Position numbers and translations under genes: made by a program. A stretch of DNA of 64,000 bases. Origin: Tigriopus japonicus. Taxonomy: Eukaryota; Arthropoda; Copepoda; Harpacticoida; Harpacticidae. The stretch is taken from assembly GCA_010645155.1 (NCBI GenBank), contig CM021312.1:1956611-2020610 (forward strand). The letters are read 5' to 3'. The notes under the pieces are model-generated. The model was not told the DNA's origin, did not search any database, and saw only the letters and a list, made by a program, of their open reading frames with translations. Shown here one piece after another: positions 36,894 to 51,380 of this stretch (positions are counted from its first letter, which is position 1; every line of letters begins with the position of its first letter).

Positions 36894-39286
36894 TTATTAG
36901 CCCCATGTTCACGCCAAAGCGCCTCCAAATGAGTAATGATGAAGGGGTTCAAATGTCAGACAAGTCTGAAAATCGGGAAGGAAACGTGAAGGCAGGAAAG
37001 TAGAGTTCTATAAAAAAAAAGAGTTGCGTGATACTATCAATGATCTCTTGAAAATAAGAGTAAATATATGAATAGTTCAGGCCCTTAAAAACATAAAGTT
37101 ATTTTGAAATTGCACAATAATTTTTACCCCCTCATTTCCCTAATCGCCTCCTATTTTGATTAGATTTTTCTCTCCAATGAACTTACTCTTTTGTTCAGGA
37201 TTCTAGAATTTTGAATGCATTCAACTACTCTTAGTCGGTTCAAATCTTGAAAATCCATGGCCCCATCTTGGACCTGTCAACAAGTTGAACCAGACATGGG
37301 AGCTTCTGTATCCGGATTTACCTGATCGATTTCTCCGTTTTTGTGCCAGACTCCAAATGCGATCCACGATCCAACAAATACAACTGATACCTAATCTCAT
37401 TAAAGAACGGGTACGTTGCCTTGATCAGCTTTTTTTACTTTCTCTTGAAATGAAACATGTAAGCGTTCATCCAATACCATCTTGGTTCCAGTGAGCAAAA
37501 AAAGAAAATGTATTCACAAAAATTTAAAATTTCCTTTGACCCTTTTCAAGTCGACAGTGGTTAAAATCTTGCACAAATAAGTCATAAAGCTTGTATGTTT
37601 TTCCAGCCCTTCTCGCACTAAAGTCTCACTTTAAGCTTCTCTCTTCTTTTTTGCGCCCATATTTCACCCTCATTCAATTACGTAAAGACCCATCCCCAAG
37701 AGAGAAGAGAGAGAGGGGGTTATTTTTGCGGTTCTCGTTGTTATTGTTGTTGTTCGTTGTAATAGTACATTCTTCAACGGTTCGTCATGACAAAAAGTAA
37801 GTGCTTACCTTGTGTCGATTCCAATTTAGCAACCCTGTGCATGTGCCCAAAATAACAAGAGGACAGTCACAAACCTGTAAAAGAAGTGGATTGAAGATGT
37901 CAAAGCAAAAGCGTGTTAAAACCTGCCAAAGGATGGATAGATAGATAAATGGATGGATGAATCGTGGCGTGTCGTGGAAATGTATTCTCTATTTGCACAC
38001 GGACTCGTGGTGTTTTCGGTCCAAAGCTCTTCTTCATTCACGATCCAAAGTTGGAACAGTTCAAAGTGGCAAAAGGGGTGCTAAAATACATACATGAACG
38101 AGATTAGGGAGCTGGAATAAGGTTCATTCATTCGAAAGCTCCCATTGGACTGAAACGGATTTATTTTATGGAACACACGAATGAACCCATTTATCATCCC
38201 TCGCAATCCCACCCAGGTTTTGCTAACATTTTATAGTTTCTTTGTTACGACGTTACGTTAACATCGAGCCTCTTCATCATAATTTCAAGGCCTAGAATTT
38301 GCTTATGATGGATCCAAACAGATCCATCAACATTAGAATATTACGAAAAGAAATGCTTGACCCCGCCCAGAATAGCTGTGTTCAAATTGTTTTTGAGGCT
38401 AAAAAAACGTGGCAAGAGGGGAAAAACGACTCCCAACTCCCAACGTCCATTACAAACTCTCTGATATGATGAAAGATAAACACAGACACCAACATATTAA
38501 TGATCGCCATCCATTCGCCACCATCCCTCTACTCAACTATTAGTATCCAAGCATTCACCACCCTCGAGAATGTGTTCCAGTCTAGATTATTCCCATATCT
38601 CGATCCCGTTTGGCCGGATGAACCACACATGGTGCGATTTGGGGGAAAAAGAAACACATCATCCACTTTGAAAACTATTGAGAGCACCATTCAGTTTTTT
38701 TGACTCCATGAGCAGCCCTTTTCTTTAACCGGGAAGTGCCAATCCTGCTCTTCAAGCCCGAATTCCGGTTCATGGTTGGTTCTTCTGGGAGGAAGATTTG
38801 CTTCACAACCGTTTTTGGGGATGGTTTCGACGACATTGACGCACCAGCTGTTCGAACGGATATTGGTTGTTGGTTGAGGAGAAAGAAAAGAAGAAAGAAA
38901 GAAGACATGCTTAAGGTGATAGACTCATTACCATTTTGTCTATCATGGTGGCCCGACACACTCTATGAGACTTTGAGACAGACTAGGGGCTTGGAACATA
39001 CTAGACCATTTGTTTTGTGTTTGGTGATGCATGCTTCAAGCATACTTCATCAATTGACTTTCACTTTTTGGATCTTTTTAATACTCTTGTGCTTCTAAAA
39101 TGATGGTATATAAATATTAGCTTCAATGGAGTAGATCTTTAAACAAAAAATTAGTTAGATGATAATCCCCTAGCAACCCTAAAAGACGCTTGAGGTCAGT
39201 AATGGAAGCATGCTTGTAGCGTGCTTTAACGCAGACAGAACACACCAGCTATTGAGATAAAATATTTAAAGCTGACTTAGAGCACG

Positions 39287-39350
39287 TTGATTAAAAAGTT
39301 TATTGTGAAGAAATTAGATGCATTCATAAGAAAGTAAACTTTTTAATCAA
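39287..39350. repeat. Hairpin with 16-bp perfect arms
   Basis: TTGATTAAAAAGTTTA at 39287-39302 is perfectly complementary to 39335-39350, with a 32-base spacer. Arms are AT-rich. It may be the core of a small MITE; there is no other support. Confidence 0.55.
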
Positions 39351-42300
39351 AAAACAAAAAGGCCAAGTTTATCTTTTGAAATGTCAAGAATTGTTTTATT
39401 CATATACTTTTTCATTCAAATGTCATCTCTACATCTCTTTTATCATCCCACAATCATGAGTAACTTGCGTTACTTTTTATTTAAAAGACACTTTAAAATT
39501 GTCTTACGACAACCTGTTCTAACAAAGAGTACCTGGTTTGAATCAAAGTAATTTGTAAACTTCCAAAAAGGGCGAGGTGTGCCTAAGTTGATAAAGGTGG
39601 GAGTGTAGACGATTTCTTTCCAAAAGACGCAAAGTCATTCAAGTCTCGAAGCCCTGTGATGTTACAATTACGCTGTCAAAATGAAATTGGAAATGACAGC
39701 TTTGGAACAAGAAGCGCTCATCCCTCCATGACACTCTCACCAATCCACATGCATCCACTCTCATATAAAATACTTTTAGCATTTTTAGGTAGACCAACCA
39801 CTCACAAAGCTTTTCCCCCAAAGAGCTCTCTGTGAACTGCCCCAAAGTTGTAAATGGCCAATAAAATGAGTTTCAGCCGCGGCCTATTATCTTGTTGTCA
39901 AATACGAGGAGAGGGCCAGAAGGTTCGCATCGATACGAACTCTGAGCACCTCCTCATCGGCATCGATAAAGATGTTCAAAAATGTGGAATAAATGATGAT
40001 CGTCCCCATGAGTTCAAAAAGCTTTGAAGATGTTATCGTATCATAAAAGAGACCTCTCAACTAATATCACGTTAGGAAACCGGATCGTCCCTTTTTTCAA
40101 TAGGTCTTGATCGGGCTAAATTCGTGGGAGACCAAAGAAGCTTGGATTTTCACATCCAAATGCTGTTCATAAAAGAACAAATTCCAAATCAAACGTACCT
40201 GGATACTATACTTCGAATGAATCCGGGGGCGCTGACAGCTCAATTAATTCAACATTCAGGAATTTGTGCGTTCTACATGTTCATGTTCAAGATCAAGATC
40301 AAACGAACCATCGGTGGCTCCGAAACCACGGATTGAGGGGTAAGGAGGGATTCCTAGAGAATATGTACATTAATCAATCATTGTCAACAAAAGTCAGGAG
40401 AGAATTATGCAGAACAATCCGGGCCAATCACGTTATCTTTTGGGTCACATCTGGCCCAAGTCACCTTCAATGGATTTGAAAACGGCCTGCAACTTCCAAG
40501 TATGAAACTCAATCATAACGAGCGAGGGTGAGATATGGATTCAACAAACTTTGACTTCCCTTACCCTTAAAGGCTTTCATACACCTTTTAAATTGCATGC
40601 TAGACATACTTTGGTGAGGGAGATCGCCCTCTAATCATATAAATCATCAAATTAGGAGACCACTCAGACACGTCAGGGAAACATTTATCCCGGAATGTAC
40701 GTTAAACAGACAGGGATGCCTTTAAATGTTCAAATCATTTCATACCTCTAATGAGGTTTCAGTTGATATTCAAGCAAATAACACCAGAAGCTCCTAAACC
40801 ACTAACGAATCAATGTTAAATAACTAGAAATTAAGCTTTGGCATGCACTTGCTCCAAGAGCACGATATTACTTGGCATCCCTGTTCGTCCTCTCAAATAC
40901 AGGGTCCACCGTCAGTCTCAATAAGTTATACATATACGTGGTAAACCTTCGTGAGTGTGTATGTAGTGCGTAGAAGCAGCTCATTTCAATATCATGTCGT
41001 ATTCCCCCATATTCAACCCCCAGCAGAGCCCCAGGGGAGGGGTGCAATTTGATGGAGGGGTGAGAGGTGAAACGTGAAATGTTTGGTCATGAACCGACCG
41101 ACGGAGAGTATCTCATTGAAGAGCACCTCTTGCTCTTTGTGTGAATGGTGGTCCCGTTTTCGAGTATGGTATGAGATGTCTTCATTTAAATTGTCTCTTG
41201 AAGGGATATCGGTCATAAAAATTGGCTGCTGGAGCTGGCAGGTGCCATTTATTACTTTATCGCATGACCCCATCCACTGTTTGATGGAGTGTGTTGAAAG
41301 TATTATGAATAAGAAGATATTCTGGGGGTTGGGAATTAAAGGTGGAAGATCCGTTCCATTGGTGAGACAACATAGTTGTATTGTCTCAAGTGTTTTTTTT
41401 GACTTTGTGAATTGCCTTGTTGAAAGCACTTGAGTACAATATAAAGTAAATGTCGGGGTTGGAAAGACTTTGTGAATTTGAAATGAGGGAAAAGGCGGAG
41501 GAGCAAGGAAGAAAGGGTGTGAGTTGTGTGATGGAAACAGTAATAATAATGAATTTTTCAGTCACGACCTCACCATAAACGTCATGCACCATAGAGTACC
41601 AAAGACAACAGAAATTATGGTGCCAATCCAAAAGGAAACCGGGGAAAACACCGTCACCCTACGGATTATTTACAATTGTTGACCCAGGGTGGCCAATACC
41701 GATTCTCCTTCCAATATTTTGTTATGAAAAAGACACAACCACAAGTCAACCGCAACCCTAAACTGAAGATTACCCAGAAATAACTTCAAGTTGACAGGGG
41801 GTGCGATTAGAATTGGTATTTTCTCATGTCTTTGCCCCTTTTCCATGATCAGATATTCTTAGGACGCTCTGAAAGTAATTTTCGGCCCCCTGAATTTTCA
41901 CTTACACAGACTTCCTGAATTGGACAGCCTGATGCATTGGAGAAGTACTCTTTTGTCCCAAAGATCGATAGTTCTGTAACAAATTGGTCATTTGTCTCCT
42001 TAATATTGACAAAATCCCGTCGTCTATGGCATATGGCCATTGATTTCCACCACTGTCGCTCTTTCTCTGTGCAAGGAACACTATTTTCAGCCCCACCATC
42101 GTGTGTAGGATGTGTACTCGAACAAAAATAACTCGGAGTTCCCGTTTTCCGCCAAAAGCACCACGAAGAGTGTGGACGTGAAGATCAATGACCAAGTGCG
42201 GAATAGCGTGAAAATCGCAATCATACGATTAATCCGGCTCCAAAGTCAACTTACCGCACGCACTGTTCTAGTTATTCGAGAGATGGAGAAGAGACAGGCG

Positions 42301-44794
42301 AGTCGTACTTTTTTTGAACTCATTGAATTAGAGTGAGGCAGGAAAACGGAGAAAGGGGCGTGTGCCGAGGATATCCCATGTACGATTGGAACTTCACAAA
42401 CACATGGCACGCATGGGAACGTAAATAGATTATATTTTGTTCCACGCACACCAAAAGACTTGACGGGGTCCAAAGGGCATATTACAAAAGAAAGATATGT
42501 GAATAGGAAACAATTAGAAGACAGTCATGGTGATTGTGCTGTAATACTAAAATACTCTAATCTCTAAAGCGACTTGAAATAATTTTCATATATCATCTGC
42601 ATGAAAATAACTATTGAAATTTGCATTTTTTGAAAATGAACTAATGATTTTGTCGTCAGAAAGGCAAGTTTTCCGTTTTTGAAATGTTCATTCAGTGTCC
42701 AGTGGTCCTGTAAATCTGTCGGCAATGATTTCCGATCGTTCATTGATCATCAGGGCAGAAACCTCCGAGAGTTATCGCCACCCCAAAACCTGCCTTCTCT
42801 CCACATGGATGACGTGTAATCTGTCCGATCCTTATCATACCCAAAATCTGAAAGGGATTTGACCGAGAGTGAATGACGAGAGAAAACTACCAATTTCCAC
42901 GCGAACTGCGGAGATCAATACCCGAGAAAAACCCGATCAGAAGATATGGCAAAGGAAAATGATTGATTAGAAACATATTTTTCTTCAGAATAGTTTTTGA
43001 TATTTAAATTCGGAAGTTCTATTTCGTGGCAATAGGGTAAGTAACTTAAAATAGTGCCTGGAGTTTTCGGCAGAGGGCGTTGATAGCCGAGCTCCATCAA
43101 AAGCGTGTAAAATATTTTAGGTTTTTGAAGAAAATATAATGATAACTAATAATAGCATTTAGACAGTTTTCCAATATTATTTTTATTACTTGAGCAAGGG
43201 ACCCCCTCATTGGTCGGATTGGTTCCTATTTCAGGCCTTTTCAATCCATTGCAAACGTTTGCTAGGTCAATTATTTCATTTGTGCTAGGATCTTCATAAA
43301 GATGACGCCATTTTCGTTCTCAAATTGGGTCACAAGTGACTGTCGTTTTGAATACATATCACGATCGGTTCAACAATGTATTCCTTTATCCTTTTGTATG
43401 TATGTATCTGTCAGTCAGTTTGTCAGTCAGACAGCAACAACCCTTTCTTCCTTACCTGATATTTCGTTCTCTTGTGAATGTCGGGGGTGTGAGATTATTG
43501 GAATCCTTTCACGTCAGTCACTATAAAAACAGATCCACTTTTCGGTATGTCATCGATCCACTGGCAAAACACGAAAAAAAACCTTCAATAGACTATTTGC
43601 TCTGGACTGGATTTGGTCGAGCAATTTGAGAAACAATAAACAGTACAAATCGTGAGGTGTTTTCATTCTCACCCTGACAGTTTGAGGGTGGAAAAATAGT
43701 CACTCACCTCAGTGCGAAAATCCGAGCTCTGTCACAAAAGAAAAAAAACCACCCCGTTCAAAGTGTCATTTCAATGACATGTTGAGATCCTAAACTTGGT
43801 ATTCGATTTAGGTGCGATAAACCATATTTCAAAGTTAGAGGGTAGTTTTTGTACAAATATGTCTATAAGAATGTGCAAAGTCTCTGGATTGAGGATGTGC
43901 CGAATCAAATTTAAACCGATCTGACATTGATTTGTTTTCGTGTTGGAGCTTGAATGAACAACGCTTGAAATAATCCAACATGGAATTAATTACACCTTTG
44001 ATGAAGTCGTCATAAAGTTGTTTCCGTTCGTGCTACTATTGTTATACATCTTGATTGTACGTGCAGTTTTTAAACATCCAAAAAAGGTTATGAGCCGGTT
44101 GTTTGTCTAATTTCCCACAGATCCAATGATGGATTCATGATTGGCTTGGCTTAGTTTTTTGATTGAGTTGGACAAAAACGGAAGCCGCAAATAAAGTCCC
44201 TGTCAAAACATATGTATCTATGAGCCCTTATGGGGCTGGCCACAAATTAATTGAATGTGAATCCAATTTTACCCCTCATGAAATTGGTGGTGGGAAATGA
44301 AGACGTGGATCTCCAATTGCAGTGGATCGAATTTTCACCATAAGAACGAGTCACAAGGGCTCTTTAAGAAAATGAAACTTGAAGAGGAAGAGTCAGATTT
44401 GGAAGCACATGAGAAAAATATTTAAAGGGGCTTCTTGCTAATTTTGAGAGCAGCAAAGGTATGTATTTGGCTATTTATTGCAGTCAATTAAAGCTAAACA
44501 AAGCGTTTCCATTTTGTCTTGACCTCGAATATTTTTACTAACTACACATTATGCATGCTTTATTTGTTTCAATTCCATTAAAACTTCTTGCATTTGAGTC
44601 GTTTATTATTCAATTGCCTTAAGACAGAAACGTGTCGTAGCCTCGCAAGATGCTGATAATCATGTAAAATGTCTCTCTGAAGCATCCCATTCTCGATGTG
44701 TCTTGTAAATTGTCAACACGAGTACTTCAGCGTGTTTCATTCGAGTTGTAAAGCACCATAAAAGACCCCCAATGACCGACGTTCCCAGAAGGAA

Positions 44795-44804
<10 letters not shown>

Positions 44805-44824
<20 letters not shown>
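44805..44824. repeat. AAAG tetranucleotide tract
   Basis: About five tandem copies of AAAG within a longer purine-rich run. Confidence 0.8.
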
Positions 44825-44825
<1 letters not shown>

Positions 44826-47800
44826 TTCCTCTCCTCATTATCCGACGGACATTCAAGATCTCGAAATGAGTCCAATTGTCGTTCCATTCAAAAGATCCTC
44901 GTCACAAAGCGATCTTCCGTTCTCAACTCGCTCTTTGTTCATTTCTCAGCTTTGCCAACCTGAATTCAAATCTGCTCAAGTATCAACAACATGTTAGTAG
45001 TCACTTGGGAGATTCCTGAATAGATATATCTCGATCGACAGACCCCGTAATCATCTTTGTAGTCGATCCATTGACGGGGTGCCAAAAACAAGTCGATTCC
45101 TTCGATCCATCCAGGTAATCTTGGCTCGCTTTGAACGGTACAAATCTAATCCAATCAAGGTGAGAAGGAAGCATATGGAAATTCATATTTCTCCCTCCTT
45201 CAAACTTCTGAGGAACGAGGGGGGATCCAAATTTGTGGATGTGTCCCAAATGACAAGAATAATAAAGTGACTTGAGCCGGAGGCCAACGAAATGGGGAGA
45301 GAACGAAACGGACGGGTATGGATGTCACCCACCTAGGTTCTTGGACTACATTGTACGTAGAACTGTGCACGTTATATATGTAGACCGTCACCGACACAAT
45401 CGAGAGGGTTGGCTGTCAAAGAAAAAGTCGAAATCCCGCTTGTGGGTGTGTGTCGTTGCCATTCGCAAAGCGTTCAAACTTCAAAGTTTGAAAGTAGATT
45501 CATGATAAAGCGCTATCATTGGAAAGTGAAGACAGAAACCTTGACATAAAATAATTGAAAGAATTAAAAGTTCCTTGCGGGTTAGGAATATTAAATGCGA
45601 ATAACAATTTTAGGTGCCCGTAAATCACATAAAAACCTGTCTGTGAAGTAGTGTCCAGTGGTGTAAAATATAATTTGCTTCTTGATTATTCATAGGGAAA
45701 ATATGCTGATTGTTTGGGGTGAAATTTTAGATGCAGGCGGAATGCAACAAAGTGTAAAATGTTTAGAAATGCAAGAAATATGAAAAAATGCAAATCCGTA
45801 ATGCTTTGTATTTTGTAAACTGAACTCAGCATAATGTTACTTTAGTGGCTCATATCGCACCTTATTTTTTCTCTGGTGGATTGAGAGTGAGGGTGCAAGG
45901 GCATTGTTGAGCTCTCACATGGGTTTTCTGATGACATGAAATAACATTACCCAACACAAATAGGACGTCAAGAAACTCTAGTCTACCTTTTTCCCTTCAG
46001 AGCAGAGTTAACTTTAGCTTAAAACCTAAGCTCTATATTTCATGTCGGCCTACCTCAGTCAATGAAATAAGCCAGTAACAACTTTCCACGCAAATATCAG
46101 TTTCTTTGTCATTATTGAACAACAATGGAGGTCGTTTAGAACAAGACGGAAACCGAAATAGCTGTCTTTGTACATCTACAGAGCAAAACCCCCCATCCAA
46201 AGCAATAAAAAGTAACTTCAATCGGGAACATGGAATTGATGATGGGGCCAAAGAGCGGCGATGCTCCAATTCCCCGGAAAATGGTGCTTGGACGACATTG
46301 TACAATTGGGACATAAACCCAATTTTCTGACTTGACTCATGGACATTCAAGCTTACGTACTTGCAAAGAGTTTTCGAGTTTTCTAAACTAGAGTGGGAGT
46401 TGTTCTTCGTTTTCAGTAAAACACACATCAAACTTCCCTGATTCATTAGCAGAAATCAAGTGCAAATCGTTAACTTGTTTGTGAGGCAGGCTTGTTTTGA
46501 AACTAACATTACTTATGTAATTGTTATGACATTAGGCCAAAAGAAGTTGGGTGTTAAAATATCAACTTTGAAATTACTTACTCGTCGGATTTTCTTTCCA
46601 AAAGAAACAACAGGGGACAAAAACAGTAACATTGACTACCCGCTGTTTATTTCCATTTCGTTTGGCTCTTGTTGCCCTTTAATAGAGGTCCTGTTTCATG
46701 AACAGAGAATCAAATTCACCTAAAACATTTGACACCACCCCCAAATTTGATGATAAAATTCCCCAGTAATCTCAGAACCGCACGAAGACAAACGAGTTGA
46801 AGTGCTTTTCGACGTCGTTCACTTGAACAATCTTGGAGATTGCCAAAAGCAATCTATATCTCAGAGACATATTTTGAGGGTTTGCCAGACTCGGATGAGT
46901 GAGGGGAAATGAAAAAATACAGAAGAAAAGAATCCACATCTGGTTCAATTTTAATGCCAAGATGACCTGGTTTGTCTCAACTGTGTCAACATGGTTGGTT
47001 GGTAACCCATATAAAACCGCGATTCATACGGAGCCTTTGAAGTGAACTTTGGCTCATGTATTCTCTTTTTTATGGACCAAACATGATGAATGTGAGTAAT
47101 ACTTTTCCAAATTGAAATAACCTGATTTATGGAGGCTTTGTATGTCTCCGTTGGACTATCACTTTTTGGCATGGTTTCACCTCATTGATTCTCACTTTGA
47201 ACAATGGCAGATACAAATCCAGCCAAGTGAGACCATGAATCACGTCTAATTCTGGCGCAAACGAGAATTCACGAGAATTAGTGAATCAACGACTTGCCAT
47301 TTTGTTCATGTGTCTAAATTCTTGGTCTTCCCTAGAAGACAGAAGTCAGTCATTAGGGTGTTAATCCCATCTTAATCCTCGGTGATAATCTGGAAAACTG
47401 GCTCGTTTCTCATTGGTTCCATCAGTAAAGATTGGTGTCGTCTCCGAAGTACTTGATTCTCTGTTCATCAAATTTCCAGGGACCCCATTTTTCATTTTTG
47501 GAACAAAGCTATTTTTTTTATATTTCCATACTTCTCATTTTAAAAATCGCATTTGTAAGTGAAGCAAGTTGTCTAAAAATGATTTTTTCACGGTAAGGTA
47601 ATGTATAAACGCATTGATGTGTTACTTTCAAATACCTTTCATTACTGTCAAGTGTTCAATAACAATAAGGCACGTAGTTCATAGTAAAACACCCAAAAAC
47701 ACGTGTTGTCTTGATATCTAAACATAAAATGCTCTACACTCCAAACGTTTTTGTTGAAAGCGGAACAACTTTTAATGACATCCGCTTTTGTGGAAAACAT

Positions 47801-47910
47801 AGCATTACTTTTTTCACTAGAATATTTTCATTTTCCCCGTAACAAAAGTGAGTTCACCAAATCAATTTGTTGAAATACTAGGTTCTTGTAATTTAGTCAT
47901 AAAAGTGTCA

Positions 47911-47932
47911 GTATGTTATTGCGATAACATAC
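47911..47932. repeat. Short palindrome
   Basis: GTATGTTAT and ATAACATAC flank a 4-base centre, giving 9-bp arms. It could be a cruciform or binding site; no context supports a role. Confidence 0.5.
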
Positions 47933-50900
47933 GAAGATTTCTTTACCTTTTAGGCTATTCGTCTTATGCAAAATTGCTATCATAAGATTACAGTTCATCT
48001 TGCTGCATATTTCCTTGCATATGTTACTAATACTGATTTAGAAATTGCAAGAAGTCTTTGTTTTTCAAAGGCCATTTTAATGTCCTAAATGCTACAAAGA
48101 TCATTAACGTTTTCAAGATGACTAAAATGTTCTATTAATGTGAATGTTAATATCTTTTGGAATCGTGAATGCACAGAATACTCGTTAAAACTTCGTTGAA
48201 GGAAAATTGTGACATCACATTTTATGACAATCAAACAACCCTTTCTAAATGAGGCTCATTTTTATCTGGATCGCCTTCCACAAGTCACTCAAAAGTCCAA
48301 AAAAACGGTTTTGCATAGGTATGTTATAGGATTACAAGGAGCATGATTAGTAGTGCAGTGATTCAACGTTTACGATTTAATTGGGTTAAGTGCCCTTGCC
48401 AACATAAAATCTCTCTGGATTCGTTCCCTTTTGCGTATCTCGGAAACCTGATGCACTTTAACCCAAATTAACTGCCCTCAATGTTTCGACTTGACATTTT
48501 TGGGAATCAGATGAACATTACTATCTTTTTTAAAAGTAGGTTATGCTCCAAGGACCAACAAGAACCATGGAGATAACCGAATATTTTATCGGGAGACTAA
48601 GCCAAGTCAAAAACGATGCCAACTTGATCTAAAAATATGAGTCACTCGTGAATTTGGTCCCAAAGTGTTCCGGGGATTTGCAAAAAAGTCGAACTCGTCG
48701 AAAAATGTTTCACCAAGAACTTTCCCACAATGAAAGTCCTTAGAATTGAAAACGATTTGAAGAATTAGGAATGGACAGTTTTTAAGGATGGCGCGAAATG
48801 TGTTTGAAGTTTAGATTCTGATGGAAAGATTATTGCGGCAAAATAAGTTTAAAAGAAAAAAAAGGTTCAAGTACGGAAATTTCTCCCAAAAGTGTTATCG
48901 GAAGGTAGAAGTGGAATTTACGGGATAAGTCGTATCACTTAACAAACTTCAAATAAAAATACCATTATTTCATTTGACATTTAAAAACCGGAGCCTCCAT
49001 CTGAAATTGTAAAATTCATTTCAGGTTGTTTCTTTTATTAGCTCTCCTCGGTTACAACATTCAGATGGATCTCTTCGTAGGACCCCCAAAGTCTTGTCCA
49101 AGCAACTCTAAATCGTAAACTTCTGTAAACCGTAATAAAATGGGAAGCTTGTCAAAAATCTATACTGTAAATCCATCATCATCATAACCTCTCTCGAGAA
49201 TGCAACCCTGGCTTTGGCGTTCCAAAAGGGGCATTCCTTCATTTAGAGTCGTCGTCTCATTTGAGTCTGATGGAAATGATCCATTACGTTCGTCTTTGTG
49301 GTGAGTCAAATCTTTGTGTGTGAGTGAATGAGTGAGAACGAGCGATGAGCGAGGCCAGAGTAAATCATTCTCTCTCTCTTTCTCAAGTTCTCCCATCTCC
49401 AGAGACCGCTGAAGCAAGCAGTCTCCCAAGGGAATTGAGTGATCCCTCAGATTTGATCTGGGAAGAAAGGTGAAAATTGCAAACTCGATGAAAGAGAAAT
49501 CTTCACAAATGGCTTGGGCGCTTTTCCTCCTTTTTGAAAGTGTTTGTCATTGGTCCAATTGTGCCCGCAGGTTGGCCATCTCAGAGGAATTCACTTCATC
49601 ACTTTTTTGCCCACAAAAACAATGAAGTTCAATGGAGGGGCAGAATTTTCATCTTGATTTTAATTGAATGTCAAATTAGCTTCAAGTCATAAGTCTGAAT
49701 CCACAGTTATGTGCCCAAAACAGCACATGGAACACGTCTGATCAGAGCATTCAAATCAAGACAAGGAAAAGATTCACTCTTTTTTAAGGCCACCGATGAA
49801 TTCGATCCCTTGGTTTTCTCCTCATTCCGAAACGAAATTCGACTCTTTTTCCACCATTTTTCACCCAACTGGAGATCAAAGGCCGTCTTCTTCAGAGACG
49901 ACGTCTCACCTTGATCGGTTGGCGTGACAAAACCACACTCTCAGCTTCAGATCCACCTCGTCTTGTCTGAGACCCCTGGTCGATGTGGTGGTTGTACTTG
50001 GATCCTTTGGACTCGACCATCATCCGTCTCGAAATTCATTGTTTCCTGGAGCCACCTTTACAGAAACAGAAGGGAGCAAAAAGTTCCAGGCACACGATTC
50101 TGGTTGGATTTCCAAGTGGAATGGATTCGTGTCAAATACAATGGAGAACCTCGGATTAGTTCGCGTCCTCGCTTCCAATATTTTCCATTGACCAGAAACG
50201 CTCACACAATTGCTCCCGATGTGTCACAAAAGTTGTCACGCAGTCGAGAATGAAACTGGTCACGTGACCAAGCAGAAGTACTCCTTGAACAATGGACTGG
50301 CATTTCGTTGCGAGAAAAAGAGGAGAGAAGAAATCCTGGATTTTTGGTCATTTAACAGCTATGGGTGCCCAAGCCTTCCTCTTTCCACGCCTCCATGCAC
50401 TTTGAAGTCATTTGAATTCCCAAGGAAATGAGAGTGAAAATTAAAAGAAATCGGGTTTTCATCTTTCTGTGGCACTCACGCTCAAGCTCCAGAGGAGAAC
50501 AAGAGAAGGCAAAGGAGCTTTTAAGACCTTGGCGATCCTCAAACTTCTCTAGGGGAGGATTTTGTCAAGGTTCATTGATTCTTCGACAGGTTATGAGCAT
50601 CCTAGGAGGCCAATTGCCAATCCAACGGGCAGGATTTATCACCTCATCAAAGTGGTGAATGCTCATTTGAAAGCTCTCAAGCGCTATCAATCACCAATTC
50701 ATTACCCTCACTGATCATTAAGACTCAAACTGAAAACAATATCTTCATTCCGAGAGAATGGGCTGGAGTTGAACCTTGGGGCAATAGCAATATTTTACTT
50801 GACATCATGGAGGTTCTGAGTAAAATTGGCAAGCCCATTGTCACACTTCAGAACACATGTAAATTCTAAATAAGATTGGCAAGCATATTGCCACAATCTA

Positions 50901-51290
50901 CACTTTTCAACTTCATGATCAAATATATGAATTTTCTTGTTTAGCAATTTAAAACAAAACCTCCTTATACTGGGCTATCAATTCTTGAACAAAGTAGACA
51001 GAAAATCCCCATGGAAGAATGTCTTGGTCACACCTTACACTCATCCCTTCTCACCTGAACGTCCAGACAGACAACTCAATTGTGCATTGGCACAGTGGGA
51101 CATGTAATCAAAATCACAGCAAGAACTCAAGAGTTATGACTTAATCGATGAGACCAACCATTGTAAATTGCCAGGATTGCTTAGCACGTGTCATGAAACA
51201 TGCAGTTTTACTCATTGCCAATTATCCTTGATCACTTTGATATCCAATGCAAATCTAGTCCATCTCCCTTAACTAACATTAACATTGCAG

Positions 51291-51380
51291 GATCAAACTA
51301 CCTTTGGACGAAGACATGGCAAAAGACTCGATCAAGGTGGCGTTGCTCACCTTTCACCTGAAACCTGTGGTATTAGATTG
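51291..51380 (+). other. Candidate isolated coding exon
   Basis: A 90-bp segment has textbook signals: branch-site CTAAC, acceptor AACATTGCAG at 51290 and donor GTAAGTCG at 51381. Two frames are open. One reads IKLPLDEDMAKDSIKVALL, then TFHLKPVVLDW. The other reads DQTTFGRRHGKRLDQGG and is in phase with a following open segment after a possible acceptor near 51572 (VSSSSVDGGIFNSKNK...), ending near 51670. No family is recognised. Confidence 0.3.

Larger units (their letters stand above)
36894..51290. other. Intergenic, AT-rich, no gene recognised
   Basis: No frame here shows a recognisable domain. Features seen are an AAAG tract (44805-44824), a 16-bp perfect inverted repeat (39287-39350), a small palindrome (47911-47932) and a pair of imperfect direct repeats around 50820-50910 containing ATTGGCAAGC. 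Possible lone exons near 37.6-37.9 kb are described under findings. Confidence 0.5.

Noticed and set aside
38307..38328. GATGGATC/GATCCATC hairpin
   Set aside because: 8-bp arms only; expected by chance at this window size.
46033..46446. 137-codon minus-strand frame
   Set aside because: No domain, no splice signals, AT-rich region; treated as chance.
49924..50253. 109-codon plus-strand frame of protein-like composition
   Set aside because: All three plus frames and one minus frame are similarly open, with no splice signals or known motifs.
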